Source: Palsa-892 sp963751615
Lineage (GTDB): Bacteria > Pseudomonadota > Alphaproteobacteria > Rhizobiales > Xanthobacteraceae
Reading direction: 5' to 3'
Assembly: GCA_963751615.1 (NCBI GenBank)
Contig: CAVVVG010000007.1
Coordinates: forward strand, 124,001 to 188,000
DNA: 64,000 nucleotides
Position numbers and translations under genes: made by a program. Position 1 is the stretch's first letter. Every line of letters starts with the position of its first letter. Below are positions 24,503 to 32,894 of this stretch, piece by piece. Under the pieces are notes generated by a model. That model was not told the origin of the DNA. It did no database searches and was given only the letters and a program-made list of their open reading frames with translations.

Positions 24503-25213
24503 CTAATCTAAAGCTGTAATCTTCATCACGTTGCCTTCGAGCCAGGCCTGAATCGGCCGGCCACGCAGTGAACCGTCGATATCGTCGAAAGTCCGGTAAT
24601 AGCCATCGATGGCCAACAGCTCGGGCTCGGCTCTGCGGCAGAAGATGCGCGCTCGCGTAGCACCATTCGAGCCCGCCATCGCACGGCCACGGATCGTGCC
24701 ATAGACGTGGATGGATCCGCCCGCAATTACCTCGGCACCGGAAGCGATGGATCCCATCACGGTCACATCGCCGCCGAGAAAGACCACCGATTGTCCCGAT
24801 CGCACTGGAACCTCAAGCAGCAGCGACGTCGGTTCCTGCCGCGGGACCTCGGTAAACGCGGCCCTGCGTTGGGATGCCGCATCAGATTCATCAACATTCA
24901 CCGGGCGGCCGCCTTTCAACAGTGGCGGCAACCCTGGGCCAAGCTGGGATGGATCGACGCCCTCGATTCCCAAAACTCCAATTTTGCGCGACACCAGTTC
25001 CTGCACCAAATGCGCGATTGCGTGGTTGCTCAGCGTCACGGCAGTAAGATCGAGGACCACGGGGCGGCCGACGAAAAAGCCTGGGGAACCGCGGCTACCT
25101 TTGTCCAGTTCCACAAGCCAATCGGCAATCGGCGGTTCAGGCGTCAGCGCGAACGCCATGAATGAGCGGCCAAGAAAACGTATGGGTTGGCGGGCATGGG
25201 CTATACTGCTCAC
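24503..25213 (-). CDS. minC: Septum site-determining inhibitor MinC
   Basis: This 236-residue protein is MinC: an N-terminal FtsZ-inhibiting domain (about residues 10-95) and a C-terminal beta-helix domain (about 135-230) with VRSGQSVVFLGGDVTVMG, AEVIAGGSIHVYGTIRGRAMAG and the RIFCRRAEPELLAIDG segment that binds MinD. It blocks FtsZ ring assembly at the poles. I start at GTG 25213 because homologues begin shortly before RQPIRFLGRSF; a longer frame up to 25357 has low-complexity, unlikely residues. The ribosome site is weak (GGGAGG is about 13 bp away). Confidence 0.94.
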   Translation of the reverse strand: MSSIAHARQPIRFLGRSFMAFALTPEPPIADWLVELDKGSRGSPGFFVGRPVVLDLTAVTLSNHAIAHLVQELVSRKIGVLGIEGVDPSQLGPGLPPLLKGGRPVNVDESDAASQRRAAFTEVPRQEPTSLLLEVPVRSGQSVVFLGGDVTVMGSIASGAEVIAGGSIHVYGTIRGRAMAGSNGATRARIFCRRAEPELLAIDGYYRTFDDIDGSLRGRPIQAWLEGNVMKITALD

Positions 25214-25705
25214 GGTGACGTCTCTGCCTCCCAGTTTTCCTGCACACCGGCGCGGCTGATAGAGAGGGAATGAACCATTCATTGTTCGTCCCGGCTCGGG
25301 AGATCGGCACCCGCCAGCGCCTCCGAAGATTAAGTGATTCGCACGCACCCACATCAAGCCACGTCACAACAGCGGCCGCAACGTGGCGGCGGCTATGGAC
25401 TTCGGTCCGGATTTCGGACTTACATAATCCGTTTATGAGTTCATGCCCTAGATTGTCAGACCGACCTGATCATTCGGTTATTGATCTGAAATCCGACTAG
25501 TTGTGTATCGACACGAAAAACGAAGATTATTGGCTGTTCAACGGAATCCCTTTGACAGATGCCTGTCGCATGAGAATCCGTCGTTATAGGGCTTAGCTCA
25601 GCGCTAGCCAAAAATGGATCATGTGAAACTACGTTAAGCAACATCATACGTTAACTGGAATCTTGGATTATGGAGCTGTTAATCCGAAAAAGAGCGACTG
25701 TTCGC
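25214..25705. promoter_or_regulatory. Intergenic region upstream of minC
   Basis: These 492 bp lie between the minC start and the end of a minus-strand glycosyltransferase gene, so they should hold the min operon promoter. No open frame looks real. The right part is AT-rich. I see no clear palindrome, and no convincing -35/-10 pair or terminator. Confidence 0.35.
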
Positions 25706-26455
25706 TTAGTGAACGTGTTTGGCGAGCCGTAACCATTTTTCATGGGTGTAGCGGCGATTGTAATCGGAAACCATCCACCCGGTACGTCCGTCGAGGAAAC
25801 CGAGGCGCCATATATAGGTGCGGAGGAAGGCACCAATGCCGCGCAGCCATGCCTTTGCAGGGCTCGATCGCCTGCCTTTCGCGGCCAACGCCATTGCGGC
25901 CGCTTCCGCATAGCGGTCGATCTTAGCGGTGGCGTCGGCAAGGTCAGTGATCGAGTCGTGCTCGATGGGATTTTTAAGTCGCACAACTTTTCCTTCAATC
26001 TCGACATGCTCGTGTACCGTATCGTCGGAAAAGCGACCGCGCCCGCGGCGGAAGAGTCTTAGCACATGATCCGGCGACCATCCGCAATGGCGAACGATCG
26101 TTCCGCAGAAGCGCGAGCGGCGGGGAATTTCGTACCCGTCCGCCGAGTCCGTTTGTGCGATCGTCGCGCGAATCTCGTCCGCCAGCGGCGGCTCGATCCA
26201 CTCGTCGGCATCAAGCGAAAAGATCCACTCACCCGTTGCCGCGTCCAGCGCACGGTTTTTTTGCGGGCCGAAACCTGGCCAATCGCTCGTTTCTACCACC
26301 TTGGCGCCGAGCGACCGGGCAATATCGGCCGTCTTGTCCGTACTGCCGTTGTCGACTACGACGATCTCGTCGGCGAAGCTTACGGTACGCAAACAGCGGC
26401 CGAGCGCCTGTTCTTCGTTTTTGGTAATCACAATCAGGGAAAGGCGCGGCGGCAC
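25706..26455 (-). CDS. Family 2 glycosyltransferase, WaaE/KdtX type
   Basis: This 249-residue protein has the N-terminal LSLIVITKNEEQALGRCL and VVVDNGSTDKTADIA of family 2 glycosyltransferases, the nucleotide-sugar metal motif SLDADEWIE, and the segment DWPGFGPQKNRAL seen in the WaaE/KdtX subfamily, which adds beta-linked glucose to the LPS inner core. I take GTG 26455 as the start because the homology begins at once after it; a longer frame runs antisense through the next gene. It is divergent from the gene at 26501 with 45 bp between them. The exact sugar is not known. Confidence 0.88.
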   Translation of the reverse strand: MPPRLSLIVITKNEEQALGRCLRTVSFADEIVVVDNGSTDKTADIARSLGAKVVETSDWPGFGPQKNRALDAATGEWIFSLDADEWIEPPLADEIRATIAQTDSADGYEIPRRSRFCGTIVRHCGWSPDHVLRLFRRGRGRFSDDTVHEHVEIEGKVVRLKNPIEHDSITDLADATAKIDRYAEAAAMALAAKGRRSSPAKAWLRGIGAFLRTYIWRLGFLDGRTGWMVSDYNRRYTHEKWLRLAKHVH

Positions 26456-26500
26456 GGCTCTTCCAAAATGACCGGCGACGTGATGTGAACGCACCTGACC

Positions 26501-27685
26501 ATGCCGTACCCGAGCCCTTCCGTCCAGCCGAAGAATGCGCCGAAGATCGTTTTCGTGCGCCAGCAGTTCTCGCCATTCGGTGGCGCGGAGTTGATCCTCG
26601 ACCGCACCCTCGCCGCACTCGTCACACGATCTTATAAAGTGGCGCTGCTTGGGCGTTCCTGGCACAAAGATCGCAAAGGCGTCGAATTCATACGCTGCGA
26701 TCCACCCAAGCTGCTCCGCTCGATGCGCGAGATGATTTTTGCGCGGGCGGCGTGCCGGACAATCGACAAAATGCCCAATGTGCTTGTTCAAGCGCACGAG
26801 CGAATCCCTTGCTGCGATATTTTCCGTGCGGGCGATGGTGTGCATGCCGCCTATCTTGAGCAGAGACAAAGGATCGAATCCGCACTGGGGAAAACCGCGA
26901 CCCAACTTAACCTGTTTCACCGCAATACGCTGAAACTTGAGCGCAAAATGTTTGCGAGCCCGCGCCTGAAGATGGTGATCGTCAATGCCGAGATGGTTGC
27001 TGACGATCTTGCCCATCAATACGGCTATCCACGCGAGCGAATTCATCTCGTTCCCAATGGGATCGATTTGCAGCGGTTCTCACCCGCTGCACGGGCACGT
27101 TTCCGGGACGAGACAAGAAAAAGGCTAGGAATCGCTCCGGCCAAGGCCGTTGTTCTGTTCGTTGGCTCAGGTTTCGAACGCAAGGGATTGTCGGTCGCGA
27201 TCGAGGCAGTAGCAAAATCGGGATCTGACGCAGCACTGATTGTGCTCGGCCACGATCGCAGACCAAGAAAATTTGTAACACTCGCGCGGCGCGCCGGCCT
27301 TGCACAACGATTTCTTTTGGTCGGACCCGTCAATGATCCGCTTCCCTATTATGCCGCCGCGGATGCGTTGATCCTGCCGTCGATATACGACCCATTTCCT
27401 TCGACCGTGATTGAAGCATTCGCTTGCGGCCTTCCGGTCGTCACTACGATGGGATGCGGAGCGCGTGACGTTGTTCGAAGGCTCGACCTTGCGCTCGTGC
27501 GCGACGTGCTTGACCGTGAAGGATTGGGCGAAGCGCTTGCGCGTGCCTTGGCGCTGGCGGCAAAACCGCAAACTATGACTGCTACCCGAAAGATCGCGGA
27601 GGAATTCGGAATTGATCCGATGATCGAGCGCATGCTTACGCTTTACGAAAAATTATTCGCCGCACGCGCTGATAATCGCCCATGA
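26501..27685 (+). CDS. Family 4 glycosyltransferase, WaaG-like
   Basis: This 394-residue protein is a GT-B family 4 glycosyltransferase. The N-terminal domain has QQFSPFGGAELILDRTL and RIPCCDIFRAGDGVHAAYL, close to the WaaG pattern in which glucose is added to the LPS heptose region. The C-terminal domain has VLFVGSGFERKGL and the donor-binding YDPFPSTVIEAFACGLPVV with the EX7E-like motif. It acts on the cytoplasmic side. The next glycosyltransferase overlaps its stop by 4 bp (ATGA, 27682-27685), so they are coupled. An LPS core role is inferred. Confidence 0.9.
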   Translation: MPYPSPSVQPKNAPKIVFVRQQFSPFGGAELILDRTLAALVTRSYKVALLGRSWHKDRKGVEFIRCDPPKLLRSMREMIFARAACRTIDKMPNVLVQAHERIPCCDIFRAGDGVHAAYLEQRQRIESALGKTATQLNLFHRNTLKLERKMFASPRLKMVIVNAEMVADDLAHQYGYPRERIHLVPNGIDLQRFSPAARARFRDETRKRLGIAPAKAVVLFVGSGFERKGLSVAIEAVAKSGSDAALIVLGHDRRPRKFVTLARRAGLAQRFLLVGPVNDPLPYYAAADALILPSIYDPFPSTVIEAFACGLPVVTTMGCGARDVVRRLDLALVRDVLDREGLGEALARALALAAKPQTMTATRKIAEEFGIDPMIERMLTLYEKLFAARADNRP

Positions 27686-28779
27686 AGATCCTTCACACTG
27701 AAGCATCCTGCGGCTGGGGCGGTCAGGAAATCCGCATTCTTGAAGAGGCAGCAGGCTTCATTGCACGTGGGCACGAAGTGCATGTCGCCGCTCCTCGGGA
27801 GGCGCCGATCATTGCCGCCGCGGAACAACGCAAGATTCCAGCGCACCGCCTGCCGCTTCATCTCCGCCACCTGAAATCATGGCGCACGCTTCGCACACTG
27901 ATTGATGAATTGAGCCCGGACGTCATCGTAACGCACAGCTCAAGCGATAGCTGGCTTGTGGCGGCTGCGGCCTATTTTGTACAACGGCGGCCCGTAATCA
28001 TCCGGCTTCGTCATATCTCGGCGTTGGTGCGAAGTGGTCCGCTCAATCGCTGGCTATATGGGCGCGTGCCTGTTCGCGTCGTGACCACCGGCGAAGCGAT
28101 CCGCAGTATGCTGATTAAGCGGCTCGCTCTCGACCCCGAACAGGTCATTTCGATTCCGACCGGTACCGATCTCTCGCGCTTTTGCGCCAACAATCGTGCG
28201 GCGGCACGTAAAAAACTTGGCCTGCCCGAAAGGCTAGACATTATCGGCATCGTTGCGACGCTCAGAAGTTGGAAAGGTCACCGTTTTCTCATTTCGGCGA
28301 TGACGGACCCGCGGCTTTCCTCCGCACATCTCATTATTGTCGGCGATGGTCCGCAGGAGCCGATGCTGCGGCAACAAATCGAAGAACTTGGTCTTCGCAA
28401 CCGCGTCAAGCTTGTGGGCAAGCACGACGACGTCGTGCCATGGCTACAGGCTTTTGATATCTTTGCTCTGCCTTCGACCGGCAATGAAGGCGTTCCACAA
28501 GCTCTGATGCAGGCGATGGCATGTGAACTGCCCGTCGTGACCACAAGCGCTGGAGCGATTCTAGAACTTGCGCGCGACGGCGAGAATGCGATTGTCGTTC
28601 CATCCGAAGACCCGGCTGCGCTCGCCACCGCGATTGAAAAATTGTTGAAAGACCCCGTGCTTCGCCGGCGCCTTGGCAGCGCAGGCCGTCGGCTGGTGGA
28701 AGCAAAGCACAGCACAGCCGTGATGTTGGACGCGATGGAAGCCGTATTTCACAACGCCATCAAACGCTTGCGCCGATAG
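27682..28779 (+). CDS. Family 4 glycosyltransferase
   Basis: This 365-residue GT-B enzyme has an N-terminal MKILHTEASCGWGGQEIRIL, with the Gly-rich acceptor-domain loop, and a C-terminal donor domain with GIVATLRSWKGH, LIIVGDGPQEP and STGNEGVPQALMQAMACELPVV containing the catalytic EX7E-like pattern (the first Glu is E in NEG). Its closest match in kind is lipopolysaccharide or capsule glycosyltransferases. The start overlaps the upstream gene by 4 bp. It probably adds a later sugar of the same LPS core. No terminator is obvious before aspS, which points the other way. Confidence 0.9.
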   Translation: MKILHTEASCGWGGQEIRILEEAAGFIARGHEVHVAAPREAPIIAAAEQRKIPAHRLPLHLRHLKSWRTLRTLIDELSPDVIVTHSSSDSWLVAAAAYFVQRRPVIIRLRHISALVRSGPLNRWLYGRVPVRVVTTGEAIRSMLIKRLALDPEQVISIPTGTDLSRFCANNRAAARKKLGLPERLDIIGIVATLRSWKGHRFLISAMTDPRLSSAHLIIVGDGPQEPMLRQQIEELGLRNRVKLVGKHDDVVPWLQAFDIFALPSTGNEGVPQALMQAMACELPVVTTSAGAILELARDGENAIVVPSEDPAALATAIEKLLKDPVLRRRLGSAGRRLVEAKHSTAVMLDAMEAVFHNAIKRLRR

Positions 28780-28892
28780 GCAATTTTTTGTGGCTTGCAA
28801 TGAAATCCTTTAGCCTAAGCAAGGTGCGCCAAGACCAAGGCAAGACGAGAACAACGGCTATAAGCGACCGCTGGCGCCAGCGCGACGGCGCG

Positions 28893-30692
28893 TTATTTCT
28901 TGTCTGGCAACGCGAGGCGAATGTGCAGCTCGCGTAATTGTTTTGGCGAGACCTCGGACGGCGCGCCCATAAGCAAGTCTTCCGCCTGCTGGTTCATCGG
29001 GAACGCAACCACCTCGCGCAAGTTTTCCTCGCCGCAAAGCAACATTACGATGCGATCAACGCCGGGCGCGATGCCGCCATGTGGCGGCGCGCCATAAGAT
29101 AGTGCGCGCAACATGCCACCAAATTTTTGCTCGAGCACGTCCTCGGCGTAACCAGCAATGAAAAATGCCTTCTTCATTACTTCCGGTCGATGATTGCGGA
29201 TCGCGCCGGACGAAAGCTCAATGCCATTGCAGACAATGTCGTACTGGATCGCCTTTAGCGAAAGAAGCTTTTCCTCGTCCTTGACGTCGAGCTTAAGAAA
29301 TTCTTCGGCCGCAATATTCGGCATCGAGAATGGATTATGGGAAAAGTCGATTTTTTTCTCCTCCTCATTCCATTCAAACATTGGGAAATCGATGATCCAG
29401 CAGAACTCGAAGCTGTCCTTGGCGACCAGGTTCAGTTCCTCACCGATTTTGGTGCGCACAGGACCTGCGAATTTCACAAAGTCCTTCGGCTTCCCCGCGA
29501 GGAAAAAGGCTGCATCGCCGACGGAGAGCTGTAACTGATTGCGGATCACGCTGGTGCGTTCAGGGCCAAGGTTTTTTGCTAACGGACCAGCACCGCCTTC
29601 CTCGCCCTCGCGCCAGAAGATATAACCGAGGCCGGGTTGGCCTTCGCCCTTCGCCCAATCGTTCATGCGATCGCAAAATGCACGGTTGCCGCCCTTCGGC
29701 GCGGGGATTGTCCATATCTCAACCTTGGGATCAGCGGCGATCATGTTCGCAAAAACCTTGAAACCGGAGTCGCGAAACGATTCCGTCACGTTCTGCATCT
29801 GGATGGGATTGCGCAGGTCGGGCTTGTCCGTACCGTACTTCCGTAGTGCGTCAGCGTAGGGAATAAGCGGGAAATTCTTCGTAACCTTTTTGCCATCTGC
29901 GAATTCCTCGAATACGCCGCGCAACACCGGCTCGACCGCGTCGAACACGTCTTGCTGTGTGACAAAACTCATCTCGATATCGAGCTGATAAAATTCGCCG
30001 GGTGAACGGTCGGCACGCGCATCCTCGTCGCGAAAGCAGGGCGCAATTTGGAAATAGCGATCGAAGCTGGAAATCATCATCAACTGCTTGAACTGCTGCG
30101 GCGCCTGCGGCAGCGCATAGAATTTTCCAGGATGCAAGCGCGACGGTACAAGGAAATCGCGCGCGCCTTCGGGCGACGACGCAGTCAGGATCGGCGTCTG
30201 GAATTCGAAAAAGCCCTGCTCCTTCATGCGGCGGCGTAGGCTGTCGATGATCTGGCCGCGCCTGATTATGTTGTTGTGAATGCGGTCGCGGCGGAGATCC
30301 AGAAAGCGGTATTTAAGCCGGATCTCCTCAGGATATTCCTGATCGCCAAACACCGGCATCGGCAGTTCGCCCGCTTGACCCAGCACCTCGATCACGGTCG
30401 CGAATAGTTCCACCGCGCCCGTAGGCAGCTCCAAATTTTCCGTTCCAGCCGGACGCTTTCTAACTTTCCCATCGATCCGCACCACCCACTCGGAACGCAA
30501 CTTCTCAGCGGTCTTAAATGCAGGCGAATCCGGGTCGGCGACAACCTGCGTAATGCCATAGTGGTCCCGGAGATCGATGAACAAAACGCCGCCGTGGTCC
30601 CGGATGCGATGACACCACCCGGAGAGGCGCACCGTCTCACCGATGTGCGACTCGCGAAGCGCGCCGCAAGTATGAGTGCGATAGCGGTGCAT
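28893..30692 (-). CDS. aspS: Aspartyl-tRNA synthetase
   Basis: This 599-residue protein has the bacterial AspRS layout: an N-terminal OB-fold anticodon-binding domain (residues 1-110, GWCHRIRDHGGVLFIDLRDH), a class II catalytic core with motif 2 FRDEDARADRSPGEFYQLDI, a GAD insertion domain at about 300-420, and motif 3 GIAPGVDRIVMLL near the end. It charges tRNA-Asp, and in organisms lacking AsnRS also tRNA-Asn; the sequence alone does not settle which. A good AGGAAAA precedes ATG 30692. It follows infA by 103 bp on the same strand. Confidence 0.97.
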   Translation of the reverse strand: MHRYRTHTCGALRESHIGETVRLSGWCHRIRDHGGVLFIDLRDHYGITQVVADPDSPAFKTAEKLRSEWVVRIDGKVRKRPAGTENLELPTGAVELFATVIEVLGQAGELPMPVFGDQEYPEEIRLKYRFLDLRRDRIHNNIIRRGQIIDSLRRRMKEQGFFEFQTPILTASSPEGARDFLVPSRLHPGKFYALPQAPQQFKQLMMISSFDRYFQIAPCFRDEDARADRSPGEFYQLDIEMSFVTQQDVFDAVEPVLRGVFEEFADGKKVTKNFPLIPYADALRKYGTDKPDLRNPIQMQNVTESFRDSGFKVFANMIAADPKVEIWTIPAPKGGNRAFCDRMNDWAKGEGQPGLGYIFWREGEEGGAGPLAKNLGPERTSVIRNQLQLSVGDAAFFLAGKPKDFVKFAGPVRTKIGEELNLVAKDSFEFCWIIDFPMFEWNEEEKKIDFSHNPFSMPNIAAEEFLKLDVKDEEKLLSLKAIQYDIVCNGIELSSGAIRNHRPEVMKKAFFIAGYAEDVLEQKFGGMLRALSYGAPPHGGIAPGVDRIVMLLCGEENLREVVAFPMNQQAEDLLMGAPSEVSPKQLRELHIRLALPDKK

Positions 30693-30795
30693 GGTTTTCC
30701 TGGAACATCGTCAGCCGAACACGGCCAAGTGCATATCGCAATTGACCCTCGTGGCAAAGTGCACGCGAGGGCTAACGGTTTCGCCCGCCGGCAAG

Positions 30796-31065
30796 CTAGC
30801 GGCGCCGGAAGTTCGGGCGGCGTTCGGCAGGCGGTAAGGCGGGGCCGGTCTTATGTCGGAAACTAATGCGGCCGCGGTCCAGATCGTAGGGCGACATCTC
30901 GACGATCACCCGGTCGCCCTCGATAGTGCGAATGCGGTTCTTTTTCATTTTGCCCGCAGCATAAGCGAGAATTGTGTGATCGTTGTCGAGTTTCACACGG
31001 TAATTGCCGTCCGGCAGCACCTCGGTGACGGTGCCGTCGAATTCAAGCAGTTCTTCCTTCGCCAT
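30796..31065 (-). CDS. infA: Translation initiation factor IF-1 with basic C-terminal tail
   Basis: This 89-residue protein is IF-1: an OB fold running from MAKEELLEFDGTVTEVLPDGNYRVKL to VIVEMSPYDLDRGRISFRH. The last 20 residues (GPALPPAERRPNFRRR and on) are a basic extension beyond the 72-residue standard form; such longer copies occur in alphaproteobacteria. IF-1 sits in the ribosomal A site during initiation. GGAGAG lies upstream of ATG 31065. It is 26 bp downstream of rhlE on the same strand, and I infer one transcript. Confidence 0.95.
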   Translation of the reverse strand: MAKEELLEFDGTVTEVLPDGNYRVKLDNDHTILAYAAGKMKKNRIRTIEGDRVIVEMSPYDLDRGRISFRHKTGPALPPAERRPNFRRR

Positions 31066-31091
31066 CTAGCAATCTCTCCGTTCTTTTGGCG

Positions 31092-32549
31092 TCAGTACGA
31101 GGACCGGCCGTGGCCATGGCGCTGGCCCCTGTGCTGGCCATGACCATGGTCCCCATGACCGCTGCGGTGATCGCGCTTTTTGTTCAAGAACGCAATACCA
31201 TTGAGATTATCGCCAGTCCCGGCGTTTGGACCTGGGGCGTGATCCGTCCGCACCGGTCGATTTTCATGTTTCGAGCGATCGCCCTGGCTGTGAGCAGTAT
31301 GGGCATGTCCGTTCCGGGCACTTTGAGCACCTCGGCCATTGCTGCGATGATGATCGTGATTACGGTGCCGCTGCGGATGTTTGTTGCCCCTGCCTTGCGG
31401 GCGAGCATTCGGATCCTTGCGTCGATCGGTTGCTTCGATCTTGAACTGGATCAGTTTTTCGATATCGCGGAGATAAACCGTCTCCTCGTGATCGCAGAAC
31501 GAGATCGCAACGCCCTCCGCGCCCGCGCGCGCAGTGCGCCCAATGCGATGGACATAACTCTCCGGGATGTTCGGCAGATCAAAATTAAAGATATGTGTGA
31601 TGCCGTCGACATCAATACCGCGGGCGGCAATGTCGGTCGCAATCAGGATGCGAGTACGGCCCTCGCGGAAACCGCCAAGCACGCGCTCGCGCTGGCTCTG
31701 TGACTTGTTGCCGTGAATGGCAGCCGCGGCTATGCCAGCCTGCTCGAGGCTTCGCACGACACGATCGGCGCCGTGCTTCGTGCGCGTGAACACAATTGCG
31801 CGAACGACATTTTCGCTCTTGATCATTTCGCTAAGCAGCGCGTTCTTGCCCGATTTTTCGATCATCACGACGCGCTGGTTGATACGGTCAGCTGTCTTCG
31901 CGAGCGGCGTCACGGAAACGCGGACGGGCTGGTGCAGCAATTGCGCGACCAGATTCTCAATTTCCTCGGGCATGGTGGCCGAGAAAAACAGCGTTTGTTT
32001 TCGCACCGGAAGCTTAGCGATGATTTTACGAATGTCGCGAATAAAGCCCATATCGAGCATGCGGTCAGCTTCGTCGAGCACAACGATCTCGACCTTGGCG
32101 AGCGTGACCGCGTTTGTACTCATCAGATCGAGCAGGCGGCCTGGCGTCGCTACTAGGATATCGACACCGTTCGTAAGCGCCCTCACCTGGCGGTTGATGG
32201 GCACGCCTCCAATTACAAGCGCCGTCGACGGACGGATATGACGCCCGTAGGTGCGGAAGCTTTCGAGGATTTGTCCTGAAAGTTCGCGCGTTGGGCTGAG
32301 CACCAGCACTCGACAATGACGTCGTTCTGGCCGAAAGCGATTTTTCGCAAGATGATTCAGGATTGGTAGCGCAAAGGCCGCTGTCTTTCCGGTTCCCGTC
32401 TGCGCAATGCCAACGAGATCGCGGCCGGACAATACGTGCGGTATGGCCTGGGACTGGATTGGGGTAGGAATTTCGTAGCGTTCTTCAGCGAGGGCCTGTG
32501 CGATAGGCGCGGCAAGGCCGAGTTCTTGAAAGGTAGACAATGGAATCAT
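31092..32549 (-). CDS. DEAD-box RNA helicase, RhlE-like
   Basis: This 485-residue protein has the full DEAD-box core: AQTGTGKTAAF, PTRELSGQI, TPGRLLDL, DEADRMLDMGF, SAT, ATDIAARGIDV and HRIGRTARAG. The C-terminal tail from about residue 385 is rich in His, Gly, Asn and Arg (GHGDHGHGQHRGQRHGHG). Enzymes of the RhlE group unwind short RNA duplexes and assist ribosome assembly and cold adaptation. The tail probably binds RNA and possibly metal (inference). The start is ATG 32549. A 5' region with alternative hairpins lies just upstream. Confidence 0.94.
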   Translation of the reverse strand: MIPLSTFQELGLAAPIAQALAEERYEIPTPIQSQAIPHVLSGRDLVGIAQTGTGKTAAFALPILNHLAKNRFRPERRHCRVLVLSPTRELSGQILESFRTYGRHIRPSTALVIGGVPINRQVRALTNGVDILVATPGRLLDLMSTNAVTLAKVEIVVLDEADRMLDMGFIRDIRKIIAKLPVRKQTLFFSATMPEEIENLVAQLLHQPVRVSVTPLAKTADRINQRVVMIEKSGKNALLSEMIKSENVVRAIVFTRTKHGADRVVRSLEQAGIAAAAIHGNKSQSQRERVLGGFREGRTRILIATDIAARGIDVDGITHIFNFDLPNIPESYVHRIGRTARAGAEGVAISFCDHEETVYLRDIEKLIQFKIEATDRRKDPNARPQGRGNKHPQRHRNHDHHRSNGRGAQSARNGHAHTAHSQGDRSKHENRPVRTDHAPGPNAGTGDNLNGIAFLNKKRDHRSGHGDHGHGQHRGQRHGHGRSSY

Positions 32550-32894
32550 CTTTCGTTCAGGCGAAACAGGCGTACGAATCCAATCGGATCACGTGCCGCG
32601 AATCGCGGGGGGGTTCAAAAGACTCCCCGCGTGGCCTGGGTTGTCGATGTAAAAAGAGATGAAAACGGGCGAAAATGAAGTGAATTCGATTTCAGACACG
32701 CGACCCGTAAGCGCACGAAGCATTCGTTCGCGTCAGCCTTAGAGCAGATGCGTGTGGCTTAATCAAGACATCATTTCGTGGACGGTGCTCTAACGCCCTT
32801 GCGCGATTGAGGATAAGATTCATTTACCCTTTTGTATGGCTTGGGGTAACAAGTCGACTGGGCTCGCGGAACGAGCCAATGGACGGCGGATCGC
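32550..32894 (-). promoter_or_regulatory. Divergent region between rhlE and rnd with alternative hairpins in the rhlE leader
   Basis: This 345-bp region separates rhlE (minus) from rnd (plus). In the rhlE direction, CGCGGGG and CCCCGCG (32631-32625 and 32610-32604) form a 7-bp stem around 14 bases, 55-82 bp before the start codon. The second arm also fits a 5-bp stem, CCGCG-AAT-CGCGG (32596-32608). The two exclude each other. I see no open frame and no firm promoter. Confidence 0.4.

Noticed and set aside
26456..27046. N-terminal extension of the WaaE-like glycosyltransferase (446 codons in all)
   Set aside because: The extra 197 codons are antisense to the WaaG-like gene and carry no glycosyltransferase motif; the homology starts right after GTG 26455.
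28869..28882. Palindrome CGCTGGCGCCAGCG between a glycosyltransferase and aspS
   Set aside because: A 14-bp GC-rich palindrome with no T-run on either side; likely chance in this base composition.
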